DNA of 32,982 nt, taken from contig JACRHZ010000048.1 of the NCBI GenBank assembly GCA_016220175.1, positions 1 through 32,982 of the forward strand, given 5' to 3'. Shown piece after piece: positions 15,276-21,986 of this stretch. The notes below the pieces were generated by a model, which saw only the letters and a list, made by a program, of their open reading frames with translations, was not told the DNA's origin and did no database searches. The DNA is from Candidatus Peregrinibacteria bacterium (GTDB lineage Bacteria; Patescibacteriota; Gracilibacteria; CAIRYL01). The translations under genes were made by a program, and so were the position numbers. Position 1 is the first letter of the stretch; the number at the start of each line of letters is the position of its first letter.

Positions 15276-15980
15276 ATGGGCACTATTCCTGAATATTCGG
15301 CTACGGTAATAGAAGTTATATCCGCCGCGAAGGAAACAAAACTCTTTCGCCTTAAACTATCTGAATCTTCACCACCATTTCATTTTACAGTTGGACAGTT
15401 TATTTCCATTTTTATTGAGGAAAAAGTATTTCGCGCCTATTCCATTGCGTCGTCTTCGAAGAAACTTCCTCTCATCGAACTCTGTGTCAAGATTATTCCA
15501 GGAGGAAAGGGAAGTGAGCATCTTGATCATCTTGCCCCGGGAGATGTGATAACATTTCGAGGACCGTTTGGATCATGCGTTCTCAAAGATCTTCAAAAAA
15601 GTAAGATATTTATTGCCGGAGGAACCGGAATTGCACCAATAAAAGCTTTTGTTGACGAGCTCAAAGAAGAAAGATTTGGCGGAGAAGAGGAACTTCTCTA
15701 CGGAGTCAGAACACCGGAATATGCGGTGTACACTGATGAATTTAAAAATCTCTCATCAGATCATTTTCGATGGATTCTCTGCGCGAGTGACATGGAGAAG
15801 AATGACTCTGAAAAATATCCTCGGTATCCCACTGACGTTCTTCAGAAATATCCGCCGGAATATTTTAGAGATAAAGAAGTGTATGTGTGTGGTCCTCCAC
15901 CACTTGTAAAGGAAACAATCCACATTCTCACAGAAGAAAAAAATTTCCCGAAAGAATACATCTTTACAGAAGCATATTAG
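15276..15980 (+). CDS. Ferredoxin-NADP reductase-like flavoprotein
   Basis: The 234-residue protein has the two-domain FNR fold. The FAD-binding motif RAYSIASS lies at 53-60 and the loop GGKGSEHLDHLAPGD follows near 77-91. The NAD(P) motif AGGTGIAP lies at 114-121 and the C-terminal CGPPPLVKE near 213. No iron-sulphur domain is attached, so it resembles simple flavodoxin/ferredoxin reductases or the reductase half of larger systems. It moves electrons between NAD(P)H and a carrier. ATG 15276 is chosen because the possible promoter fits it; an in-frame ATG at 15240 would lie inside the promoter. A hairpin follows the stop. Confidence 0.88.
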   Translation: MGTIPEYSATVIEVISAAKETKLFRLKLSESSPPFHFTVGQFISIFIEEKVFRAYSIASSSKKLPLIELCVKIIPGGKGSEHLDHLAPGDVITFRGPFGSCVLKDLQKSKIFIAGGTGIAPIKAFVDELKEERFGGEEELLYGVRTPEYAVYTDEFKNLSSDHFRWILCASDMEKNDSEKYPRYPTDVLQKYPPEYFRDKEVYVCGPPPLVKETIHILTEEKNFPKEYIFTEAY

Positions 15981-15992
15981 CGAAGAATTCAG

Positions 15993-16036
15993 AATTTCCT
16001 CGTCAGCGCTTCTCTGACAAGAAATTTTATTTTTTG
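15993..16036 (+). terminator. Terminator after the flavin oxidoreductase
   Basis: AATTTC...GTCAG (15993-16006) pairs with CTGAC...GAAATT (16014-16026) around CGCTTCT, and a T-rich run follows. The 3' arm also carries the -35 region of the prfA promoter. Confidence 0.7.
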
Positions 16037-16043
16037 CTATTTA
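16014..16043 (+). promoter_or_regulatory. Promoter of prfA, overlapping the terminator
   Basis: CTGACA (16014-16019) and TATTTA (16038-16043) are 18 bases apart, with TGC forming an extended -10. The start of transcription would be about five bases before the prfA ATG. Confidence 0.5.
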
Positions 16044-16054
16044 TCAAAGTTTCC

Positions 16055-17128
16055 ATGATTCCTGAAAAATTACAAAACATTATTACTGAATTCGAATCGA
16101 TCGAACAAAAAATGAGCGATCCTTCTGTATTCGGCGATCCAATCCAGATGAAAGTTCTCGGGAAAAAAAGAGCGGGAATGGCGAGCCTCATGCAAATTGC
16201 CAAAAAATATTTGGGAAAACAAAAAGAAATAACAAACCTTTTAGAAATGGAAAAAGACACTGATCCTGAAATTTCCAAAATGGCGAAAATGGAACTGGAA
16301 AGCACAGAAAAAGAATTCAAAATTCTGGAAGAAGAAGCGAAAAAGGCACTCATTCCAAAAAATCCAAATGATGAGAAAGATGTGATTATGGAAATCAGGC
16401 CAGCTGCAGGAGGAGAAGAATCTTCGCTGTTTGGCTATGAATATGCACGAGCAATTTTTCGATATTGCGAAAACAAGAAATTTACTGTGGAGCTTTTTTC
16501 CAAAAGTGATTCGGATTCTGGAGGAGTGAAAGAGCTTATTTTTGCAGTTCGAGGAGATGGCGCATATTCGAAACTCAAGTATGAAAGTGGGGTTCACCGC
16601 GTTCAACGTATTCCAAAAACAGAATCCCAAGGACGAGTTCACACTTCCACAATTACCGTTGTTGTCATGCCAGAAGTCGAGGAAATAGAATTTGAAATTC
16701 ATCCATCTGACGTACGTGTCGATGTATTTCGTTCATCGGGTCCGGGTGGACAATCAGTAAACACCACCGATTCCGCAGTCAGACTCACGCATATTCCCAC
16801 AGGCGTGACGGTAAGTTGCCAAGATGAGAAATCTCAGCTCAAGAATAAAACGAAAGCATTTCGCATTCTTCGTGCGCGCCTTCATCAAGCGGCAGAAGAG
16901 AAGCGGATGAAGGAAGAAGGAGAGAAGCGTCTTGCGCAAATTGGTTCTGGAGATCGAAGCGAAAAAATCCGTACCTATAATTTCCCGCAAGATCGCGTGA
17001 CGGATCATCGCATTCATGAGAATTTCTCAAACATTCCCGCGATTATGGATGGAGATTTTGACGATATTGTTCATGCGCTTACCGAGGCGGAAAACTTGGA
17101 GAGGCTGAAGGGAAGCGGGGGAAAGTGA
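16055..17128 (+). CDS. prfA: Peptide chain release factor 1
   Basis: The 357-residue protein is a class I release factor that ends translation at UAA and UAG. The GGQ motif in SSGPGGQSVNT lies near residue 231. The stop-recognition motif is PKT in RIPKTESQGR near 186; the P-x-T form is that of RF1, while RF2 has SPF. The upstream coiled N-terminus and the MEIRPAAGGEES segment are normal. The frame is open to 15887, but homology begins at MIPEKLQNI. The gene itself ends in TGA, so UGA must be read as stop by another factor (RF2, not in this window). Confidence 0.95.
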   Translation: MIPEKLQNIITEFESIEQKMSDPSVFGDPIQMKVLGKKRAGMASLMQIAKKYLGKQKEITNLLEMEKDTDPEISKMAKMELESTEKEFKILEEEAKKALIPKNPNDEKDVIMEIRPAAGGEESSLFGYEYARAIFRYCENKKFTVELFSKSDSDSGGVKELIFAVRGDGAYSKLKYESGVHRVQRIPKTESQGRVHTSTITVVVMPEVEEIEFEIHPSDVRVDVFRSSGPGGQSVNTTDSAVRLTHIPTGVTVSCQDEKSQLKNKTKAFRILRARLHQAAEEKRMKEEGEKRLAQIGSGDRSEKIRTYNFPQDRVTDHRIHENFSNIPAIMDGDFDDIVHALTEAENLERLKGSGGK

Positions 17129-17161
17129 ATGGTCGATGTGAAAATTCAGTGTATTCACCAA

Positions 17162-17197
17162 AAACAGGAATACATTTTTTAGAAGGTACTCCTGTTT
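17162..17197. terminator. Bidirectional hairpin between prfA and the lipoprotein gene
   Basis: AAACAGGA (17162-17169) pairs with TCCTGTTT (17190-17197), with an inner TAC/GTA pairing as well. It lies between two convergent genes. Confidence 0.65.
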
Positions 17198-17218
17198 CAT
17201 GGTAATAAACTCTTTTTC

Positions 17219-18406
17219 TTAATAACAATTATTTAAGTATCGTACAAATTCAGAATTGGCAATGTCTTTTTCTGTTGATGTATTACAGATAGAAAAGCTT
17301 TCGGTTTTACCGTTAGTAAATGTAATCACAGCAGTGTTCCCTTTCGGTGCCTCAAAACTTACAACTTTTGTATTGTTGTCTTTCATATACGTAGTTATTC
17401 CTTTAAAAGCTTCTTCTCCAAGAGCTTTTTTAATTACAGACATAAAATAGTTTTGATGCCCCGACTCTCTTCTTTCTACAGCGCCACCAAAGTAAGAAAG
17501 TACTTTATTGTTTATAAATGCTTTTATTTGTGTCGGAGTGAAAGAACTTAAAGACCTTTTCTGGGTGGTGGAAGCATCTCGAGGGGATTCAGGAAAATAC
17601 TTTCGTTCCATAACACCAGGACCTTCCTGCATATCTCTGAAAAGAATTCTTAATATTGGCACTTGCCTACCGTCTTCAACTTCAACTCCAAGACTAACTC
17701 CGAAAGGATCTCCTGTAAACATTCCAGCTTCGCTCAATCTGTCTTCTAAAAGACCAAGTCGTTCTTGTCCGATTGCCACTTTTATTTTTGCAGCTGTCTC
17801 ATCATCAATAGTTCCTGATTTTTCCTTTAAACTCGCGATTATTTCTGGAGAATCGTTTCCTGTTGTCATTTCGAGCATTGCTTGCAAAAGATTTTTTTGT
17901 ATTTCCTCTTCACGAAGACTTGGTTGATTGCAATAGGAAGAACCGTAAGAAATCCAATTTGAATCGCAAGGATTTACAGCTGTCGCAGTGGCAGAAGGAG
18001 GATTGTTATTTTCTGTGTTTTCTTGATGAGTACAAGCAGTAACTAAAGACGCAATCATAAGGAGAAGGGCTATTCGAGAACTCAGCATCGCTCTTGGAAG
18101 TTGTACAGAAGCGGCGGAAAAGAACTGGTCTGCCTCCTGAGGAGAAGCTTGAACCTTCGTTGCTCGAGGCATTGCACTTGGAGATTGCAGAGGGACAGAG
18201 AAGACCTGGGAGGCATTCGGAGTCGAACTCCATGCCAAGTTTGCTCCTCTGGAGTTCGCTTGTGCTGCACGATCACGATAAGGATCTTTGTTATTATCAA
18301 GAGACGCTCTAGCGTTATATGGCGACGTATGCGGAATTTTTGGAGTATTTTCCGAAGGTCGAGAGTAGGAATGAGTAGGAAATTGTCTGTAGTTCTGGTT
18401 TCTCAT
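17219..18406 (-). CDS. Lipoprotein-like protein with 106-residue N-terminal extension, unknown
   Basis: The 395-residue protein is not recognised. Residues 1-106 are polar and rich in Ser, Pro, Asn and Ala. At Met107 a perfect lipoprotein signal begins: MLSSRIALLLMIASL followed by lipobox VTAC at 122-125. The rest is a soluble domain with a few cysteines (NPCD, SYCNQ, SICN, NNCY) and no known motif. Either translation can also start at 18088, giving an ordinary lipoprotein, or the extension lies on the cytoplasmic side of a signal anchor. The promoter maps to the longer form. Its codon use and Ser/Thr-rich content differ from its neighbours. Confidence 0.7.
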   Translation of the reverse strand: MRNQNYRQFPTHSYSRPSENTPKIPHTSPYNARASLDNNKDPYRDRAAQANSRGANLAWSSTPNASQVFSVPLQSPSAMPRATKVQASPQEADQFFSAASVQLPRAMLSSRIALLLMIASLVTACTHQENTENNNPPSATATAVNPCDSNWISYGSSYCNQPSLREEEIQKNLLQAMLEMTTGNDSPEIIASLKEKSGTIDDETAAKIKVAIGQERLGLLEDRLSEAGMFTGDPFGVSLGVEVEDGRQVPILRILFRDMQEGPGVMERKYFPESPRDASTTQKRSLSSFTPTQIKAFINNKVLSYFGGAVERRESGHQNYFMSVIKKALGEEAFKGITTYMKDNNTKVVSFEAPKGNTAVITFTNGKTESFSICNTSTEKDIANSEFVRYLNNCY

Positions 18407-18431
18407 AAATTTACACTATAAAAAGTACGGC

Positions 18432-18460
18432 ATAATAGAATACAAATTTTATCTTGTCAA
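18432..18460 (-). promoter_or_regulatory. Consensus promoter of the lipoprotein-like gene
   Basis: On the minus strand a perfect -35 TTGACA (18460-18455) and a -10 TATTAT (18437-18432) are 17 bases apart. Transcription would begin near 18425, about 20 bases before the ATG at 18406. Confidence 0.8.
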
Positions 18461-18530
18461 TAGAAAATAATTGTTTTTCTCATACTTTATTGTGGAAATG
18501 GGAGATTTTCTGAAAAAATACATCCAGAAA

Positions 18531-18566
18531 ATAATCTAAAATCTAGAATCCAAAATTTAAAATTAA
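18531..18566. repeat. AT-rich word repeat before tmk
   Basis: The words ATCTAAAATC, TAGAATCC and AAAATTTAAAATTA follow each other. They are the same words as at 24201-24256 and 3200-3233. Only one arm is present, and it ends eight bases before the tmk start. Confidence 0.5.
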
Positions 18567-18571
18567 TTCCC

Positions 18572-19171
18572 ATGTTTCTCGTTTTTGAAGGTCTCGACGG
18601 CAGCGGCTCTACCACGCAAGCAAAACTTCTTGCAGAAAAATTGCGAGCACTCGGAAAAAAAGTCATCCATACGTCCGAACCGACGGATAACGCCGCTGGA
18701 AAACTCATTCGTGATGCACTTCAGGGAAAGTGGAAAATTTCGCCAGAAGGCTTGCAACTCCTTTTTTGTGCAGACAGGGCACATCATCTCGAACAAGAAA
18801 TTCTGCCAGCGTTGAATTCGGACAATATCGTCATTTGTGATCGATATATTTGGAGTACTCTTGCTTATGGTTCCCTGAACACTGATTCTAAATGGCTTCA
18901 GGAGCTCAACAAACATTTTCTCAAGCCAGATTTTACGTTTCTTCTTCAGGTTCCTCCCAAAATTTGCCTCGAACGCATTCACAAAAGAGGTCTTCCAAAT
19001 GAGCTTTTTGAAGAAGAACAGAAACTCAAGAAGGTTTGGGAAACTTATGAAGAACTCGTAATCTTTGAAAAAAACTCGATTGCTCTTGATGGCGAAAGAA
19101 AAGAAGAAGAAATTTTAGATGAAGCCTTGGCAATTCTTCGGAAAAAATTTCCTGATGAGTTTTCGGGATAA
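18572..19171 (+). CDS. tmk: Thymidylate kinase, P-loop lysine replaced
   Basis: The 199-residue protein phosphorylates dTMP to dTDP. It has the P-loop region FEGLDGSGSTTQ at residues 5-16, the DR motif CDRYIWSTLAYG near 90 and the lid HKRGLPNE near 143. In nearly all dTMP kinases the P-loop ends GKT/GKS, with the lysine touching the phosphates; here serine stands in its place (GSGSTT). The rest of the protein is normal in length and order, so it is probably active by another contact rather than dead. The start is preceded by taattccc. A strong palindrome follows the stop. Confidence 0.88.
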   Translation: MFLVFEGLDGSGSTTQAKLLAEKLRALGKKVIHTSEPTDNAAGKLIRDALQGKWKISPEGLQLLFCADRAHHLEQEILPALNSDNIVICDRYIWSTLAYGSLNTDSKWLQELNKHFLKPDFTFLLQVPPKICLERIHKRGLPNELFEEEQKLKKVWETYEELVIFEKNSIALDGERKEEEILDEALAILRKKFPDEFSG

Positions 19172-19183
19172 TTTGTGTTTTAA

Positions 19184-19209
19184 AAGGCGCGACGGCGCCG
19201 TCGCGCCTT
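19184..19209. terminator. Perfect 26-base palindrome after tmk
   Basis: AAGGCGCGACGGC (19184-19196) is followed at once by its exact complement (19197-19209). The flanks are TTTTA and CTTCTG. A perfect stem this GC-rich will stop or pause polymerase. It shares the GCGCGAC/GTCGCGC style of the palindrome at 9565-9584. Confidence 0.7.
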
Positions 19210-19283
19210 CTGTCGTTTTCAATAACAAATGGTCATTTCTCTCAAAATCGTATAAACTCTCTGCGCCATGTTATCTTCATCTC

Positions 19284-20132
19284 ATGACCGCCATTCTTCT
19301 CGACGGGAAAAAAACTTCGGAAAAACTCCTTGTGGAAGCTGCAAAAAAAATAAAAACGTTTCCAAAAAAATTAAAACTCGTGGTTGTTATGGTTGGGGCT
19401 GATCCGGCAAGTCGTGTATATGTACGAAAAAAGCTTGAGGCGTGTCAAAATGTGGGAATTATTTCTGAAAAAGTAGAGTATCCCGAAAGCGTTTCTGAGA
19501 AGGAACTTCTCGGGAAAATTCGCGAACTTAATTCGGATGACTCTGTAACAGGGATGATTGTCCAACTCCCATTGCCAAAACACATTTCCACACCGCAGGT
19601 TATTCGGGAGATTAATCCCCACAAAGATGTGGATGGATTTCATGCCTATAATCTCGGAAAAATGTTTCTGTCTCCTGAATTCGAGGATCTTCCGCCTGCA
19701 ACGCCGGGAGGAATCATTCTTTTTCTGGAGGAATATAACATTTCTGTATCAGGAATGAATGTGGTGGTTATTGGCAAATCAAATATTGTGGGAAAACCGA
19801 TTGCAATTATGCTTCTCAACCGTGAGGCAACGGTGACCGTTTGCCATCGTCATACAAAAAATTTGGCAGAACATACGAAAAATGCAGATATCGTTATCGT
19901 TGCCGCTGGAAAGCCAAATTTACTTACAGCTGATATGATTCGAGAAGGGGCAATCGTCATAGATGTGGGGACGAATCATCTTGAAAATGGAAAACTTGTG
20001 GGAGATGTCGATTTTGAAAATGTTGCCAAAAAGGCAAAATATATCACTCCAGTTCCCGGTGGAGTTGGTCCGATGACGGTGGCAAAGTTGATACTAAATA
20101 CCATTCGGGCGTACGAGAGAAGTACAAAGTAA
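19284..20132 (+). CDS. folD: FolD, methylenetetrahydrofolate dehydrogenase/cyclohydrolase
   Basis: The 282-residue protein interconverts 5,10-methylene-, methenyl- and 10-formyl-THF with NADP. Motifs in order are YVRKKLEAC near residue 40 (catalytic Lys), IVQLPLPKH near 92, KDVDGFHAYN near 115, IGKSNIVGKP near 158 and TPVPGGVGPMT near 257. Length is standard. The frame is open to 19119, but that stretch overlaps tmk and the palindrome. The final codons S-T-K-stop are part of the repeat arm that begins at 20121. It gives one-carbon units, but note that the PurP-type genes further on use free formate instead of formyl-THF. Confidence 0.95.
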   Translation: MTAILLDGKKTSEKLLVEAAKKIKTFPKKLKLVVVMVGADPASRVYVRKKLEACQNVGIISEKVEYPESVSEKELLGKIRELNSDDSVTGMIVQLPLPKHISTPQVIREINPHKDVDGFHAYNLGKMFLSPEFEDLPPATPGGIILFLEEYNISVSGMNVVVIGKSNIVGKPIAIMLLNREATVTVCHRHTKNLAEHTKNADIVIVAAGKPNLLTADMIREGAIVIDVGTNHLENGKLVGDVDFENVAKKAKYITPVPGGVGPMTVAKLILNTIRAYERSTK

Positions 20133-20211
20133 AAAGTACAAAACACAAAATAAAAAGCAATTTTTGAATATTCTATGTTTTTTGTACTTTGTATTTTGTA
20201 CTTTGTACTCG
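20121..20211. repeat. Inverted repeat of GTACAAA words after folD
   Basis: The left arm has AGTACAAAGT AAAAAGTACA and the right arm TTTTTTGTACTTTGTATTTT then GTACTTTGTAC. They are complementary with small gaps. The left arm includes the folD stop and the right arm ends two bases before the tRNA-Gly promoter. It is another word family of the intergenic palindromes. Confidence 0.7.
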
Positions 20212-20212
20212 C

Positions 20213-20241
20213 TTGACTCCTTCCTCACACTTTCCTACAAT
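20213..20241 (+). promoter_or_regulatory. Promoter of tRNA-Gly
   Basis: TTGACT (20213-20218) and TACAAT (20236-20241) are 17 bases apart; transcription would begin near 20248, 15 bases before the tRNA. Confidence 0.75.
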
Positions 20242-20262
20242 TCCTCCGCTCATTACGACCTT

Positions 20263-20337
20263 GCGGGCATAGCTTAGTTGGTAAAGTCTCGGCCTTCCAA
20301 GCCGATTACACGGGTTCGAATCCCGTTGCCCGCTCCA
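20263..20337 (+). tRNA. tRNA-Gly (anticodon UCC), CCA encoded
   Basis: The acceptor GCGGGCA pairs with TGCCCGC (20327-20333), followed by T and CCA. The anticodon stem TCGGC/GCCGA carries loop CTTCCAA, so the anticodon is TCC. The T arm CGGG-TTCGAAT-CCCG is complete. Confidence 0.97.
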
Positions 20338-20407
20338 TCTTTTTGAAAAAGAGGTTTTTTGAGCGAAGAAGACTAGTACCTCAGGTTTAGAACTTGGCAT
20401 AGAAAAA

Positions 20408-20484
20408 TGGTGTTCCCGGTGCGACTCGAACGCGCGACCTTCAGGTCCGCAACCTGACGCTCTATCCAACTGAGCTACGGGAAC
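20408..20484 (-). tRNA. tRNA-Arg (anticodon GCG), CCA encoded
   Basis: On the minus strand the acceptor GTTCCCG (20484-20478) pairs with CGGGAAC, followed by A and CCA (20410-20408). The anticodon stem TCAGG/CCTGA carries loop TTGCGGA, giving GCG. Most bacteria read CGU/CGC/CGA with A34-to-inosine tRNA-Arg(ACG); a genomic GCG reads CGC and CGU only and needs no TadA editing. The T arm GCGCG-TTCGAGT-CGCAC has one weak pair. Confidence 0.95.
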
Positions 20485-20570
20485 AAAATCAATTACGAAT
20501 TCCAAATTAATTCTGGCGTATAATACTAAATTTCACAAAAAGCACAATTTATTTCATCGGAATAAGCCAA

Positions 20571-20855
20571 TTATTCCTGTTTTTTCTTTATGTCCTGAAG
20601 GAGTTCTAAAGTTGCCTGAACAGAAGGATTTTCCGTATTGTCGAGTGTTACTCGGTCTTTATATTTTTCTAGGATAGGAGTCAAAAATTCATCCGCCCAA
20701 GAAGGACCAAGTACCAAAACTTCATCAAAATCTATTCTGATACGTGTATCGAGATTTATATTCCTCAAAATTGGCTGAAAAGCTGCAAAAGCTTCTTTTC
20801 CTGCGGGTCTTGAAGTAAGAGTAGTCCCAAATTTTTTTAATTGTATGATCAGCAT
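20571..20855 (-). CDS. STAS-like DUF4325 protein
   Basis: The 94-residue protein starts MLIIQLKKFGTTLTSRPAG and has the core RIRIDFDEVLVLGPSWADEF, matching the DUF4325 'STAS-like' pattern: a beta strand with a conserved Asp, then a P-S-x-x-D-E turn. A repeated helix end (NPSVQATLELLQ) also fits. In STAS proteins this region binds a HATPase kinase and is phosphorylated on Ser. Here Ser in GPSW could be that site, which is inference. The ATG lies two bases after the stop of the MerR-HATPase gene (TAA-at-ATG), so the two are translationally coupled. The frame is open to 20891, but that would overlap the upstream gene more. Confidence 0.75.
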   Translation of the reverse strand: MLIIQLKKFGTTLTSRPAGKEAFAAFQPILRNINLDTRIRIDFDEVLVLGPSWADEFLTPILEKYKDRVTLDNTENPSVQATLELLQDIKKKQE

Positions 20856-20857
20856 AT

Positions 20858-21589
20858 TTATGAAGTATGAAATTGTATCAGCGCTATACATCCATGAACT
20901 CCGGGGATTTTTTCTGAAATGGAGAGTTCTTGATCTCCCTGCTGGAGAAAGACCTGAGCATCCCCTGTTTCGAGTATGAGTGAAAGAGCCTGAGCGCTAA
21001 CAACTTTCCGCACATATTTGAGTCCGATTCCTCTTGATTCAGGCGCACGTCCTGAGATTATCTCCGTAAAAGCTACTTGAAGTGCTTCAGTATGAGTTTG
21101 AAGCTCAGGTTTTACTCTTTGCAGTGTTTTTAATATGCCCTGTCCTCTATCGGCGAGAACAATATATCCCTTTTTGAGATTATAACCAAAAAAAATACCC
21201 GGAAGATCTCTCCAGTTTCCCAAATTATGATCGAAAGAATTATTTCCTATTTCTCCCGCAATAGCGACAATGAGGGAAAAAGGAGAAGAAAGATTTTCAG
21301 TTTTAATAAGCGCATTTTGCATGTGAACAAGTCTGCTTTGAAAAATATCACTTGTGGGACAGTATAACGAAGATTCTGGCTCTACACCTTTTTTTCTCTG
21401 AACCCATTTTTCAGCAAGAGGGAATAAGTCTTTTCCAAATAGGTCGATATCCTGTTCAAAATAATACCGATGACTTTTTTCTGAAACTCGAAATGAAGGA
21501 AAAATTCCGTTCTTGTCCCATCTGCGGAGTGTCTTGATAGATACTCCAAGCCTCCTTGAGGCTTCGCTAATAGTGATAACTTTTTTCAT
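20858..21589 (-). CDS. MerR-type HTH fused to a HATPase_c domain
   Basis: The 243-residue protein begins with a MerR-like helix-turn-helix, ITISEASRRLGVSIKTLRRWDKNGIFPS (about 5-52, with RYYFEQDID as the wing). A linker follows, then a GHKL ATPase domain. The N box EIGNNSFDH (113-121) has Glu and the Asn pair, the G1 box is LADRGQGI (145-152) and the G2 box is SRGIGLKYV (185-193). There is no H-box or dimerisation domain, so it is not a histidine kinase; it resembles anti-sigma kinases such as SpoIIAB/RsbW. A STAS-like gene follows at once. This suggests a partner-switch in which ATP and the STAS protein set DNA binding directly. The mechanism is inferred. Confidence 0.8.
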   Translation of the reverse strand: MKKVITISEASRRLGVSIKTLRRWDKNGIFPSFRVSEKSHRYYFEQDIDLFGKDLFPLAEKWVQRKKGVEPESSLYCPTSDIFQSRLVHMQNALIKTENLSSPFSLIVAIAGEIGNNSFDHNLGNWRDLPGIFFGYNLKKGYIVLADRGQGILKTLQRVKPELQTHTEALQVAFTEIISGRAPESRGIGLKYVRKVVSAQALSLILETGDAQVFLQQGDQELSISEKIPGVHGCIALIQFHTS

Positions 21590-21617
21590 AATTTAAGCTT
21601 CGTAAAAACTTGTCTAT

Positions 21618-21649
21618 AATCTGCCCAAATTTTATTAAATCTACCCAAA
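21618..21649 (-). promoter_or_regulatory. Direct-repeat operator candidate before the MerR-HATPase gene
   Basis: On the minus strand TTTGGGTAGATT (21649-21638) and TTTGGGCAGATT (21629-21618) are copies with one difference, 20 bases apart, close to two helix turns. They lie 29-60 bases before the ATG at 21589, next to a possible -10 (TTATAG). Autoregulation by the MerR-HTH is the natural reading. Confidence 0.5.
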
Positions 21650-21738
21650 AAAGTAAATGAAATTTAGAAACCTTTTCAAATAAATCAACAAATATTAGAA
21701 GAATGAAATTCCACTTCTAATTATACGAATAATACATC

Positions 21739-21813
21739 TGGTAGCGCCAAGGGGAATCGAACCCCTGTTACCAGGATGAAAACCTAGCGTCCTAACCACT
21801 AGACGATGGCGCC
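21739..21813 (-). tRNA. tRNA-Glu (anticodon UUC), CCA encoded
   Basis: On the minus strand the acceptor GGCGCCA (21813-21807) pairs with TGGCGCT, with one G-U, followed by A and CCA (21741-21739). The anticodon stem CTAGG/CCTGG carries loop TTTTCAT, giving TTC. The T arm AGGGG-TTCGATT-CCCCT is complete. Confidence 0.96.
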
Positions 21814-21888
21814 ATGCGAGAGAAAAGTTAATAGGAAAAGAGCTGATTATGCAAGAAGGATTTGAAAGAATAAAGAGAATGGTCTTTG

Positions 21889-21986
21889 CCCCTCGACAAG
21901 CTCGGGGCATTCGACTCGTATATTTTTCTGAAAGAAAAACTGGCCGAAGGCCATGAGCGAGTCCGCTTTAGCGGACGAGTCGAATG
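21889..21986. repeat. Composite palindromic element upstream of the tRNA-Lys fragment
   Basis: ATTCGACTCGT (from 21909) and its complement ACGAGTCGAAT (to 21985) frame a segment of about 75 bases. Inside are GGCC-GAA-GGCC and the TCCGCTTTAGCGGA core (21962-21975). Before it lies GCCCC...GGGGC (about 21889-21909). The right end touches the CCA of the tRNA-Lys pseudogene, so the element and the fragment may have moved together. Confidence 0.6.

Noticed and set aside
20173-20505. Minus-strand frame reading VAQLDRASGCGPEGRAFESH
   Set aside because: This well-known false protein comes from reading a tRNA gene; it covers tRNA-Gly and tRNA-Arg.
20858-21589. Histidine kinase
   Set aside because: The protein has N, G1 and G2 boxes but no His-containing dimerisation domain and no response regulator beside it.
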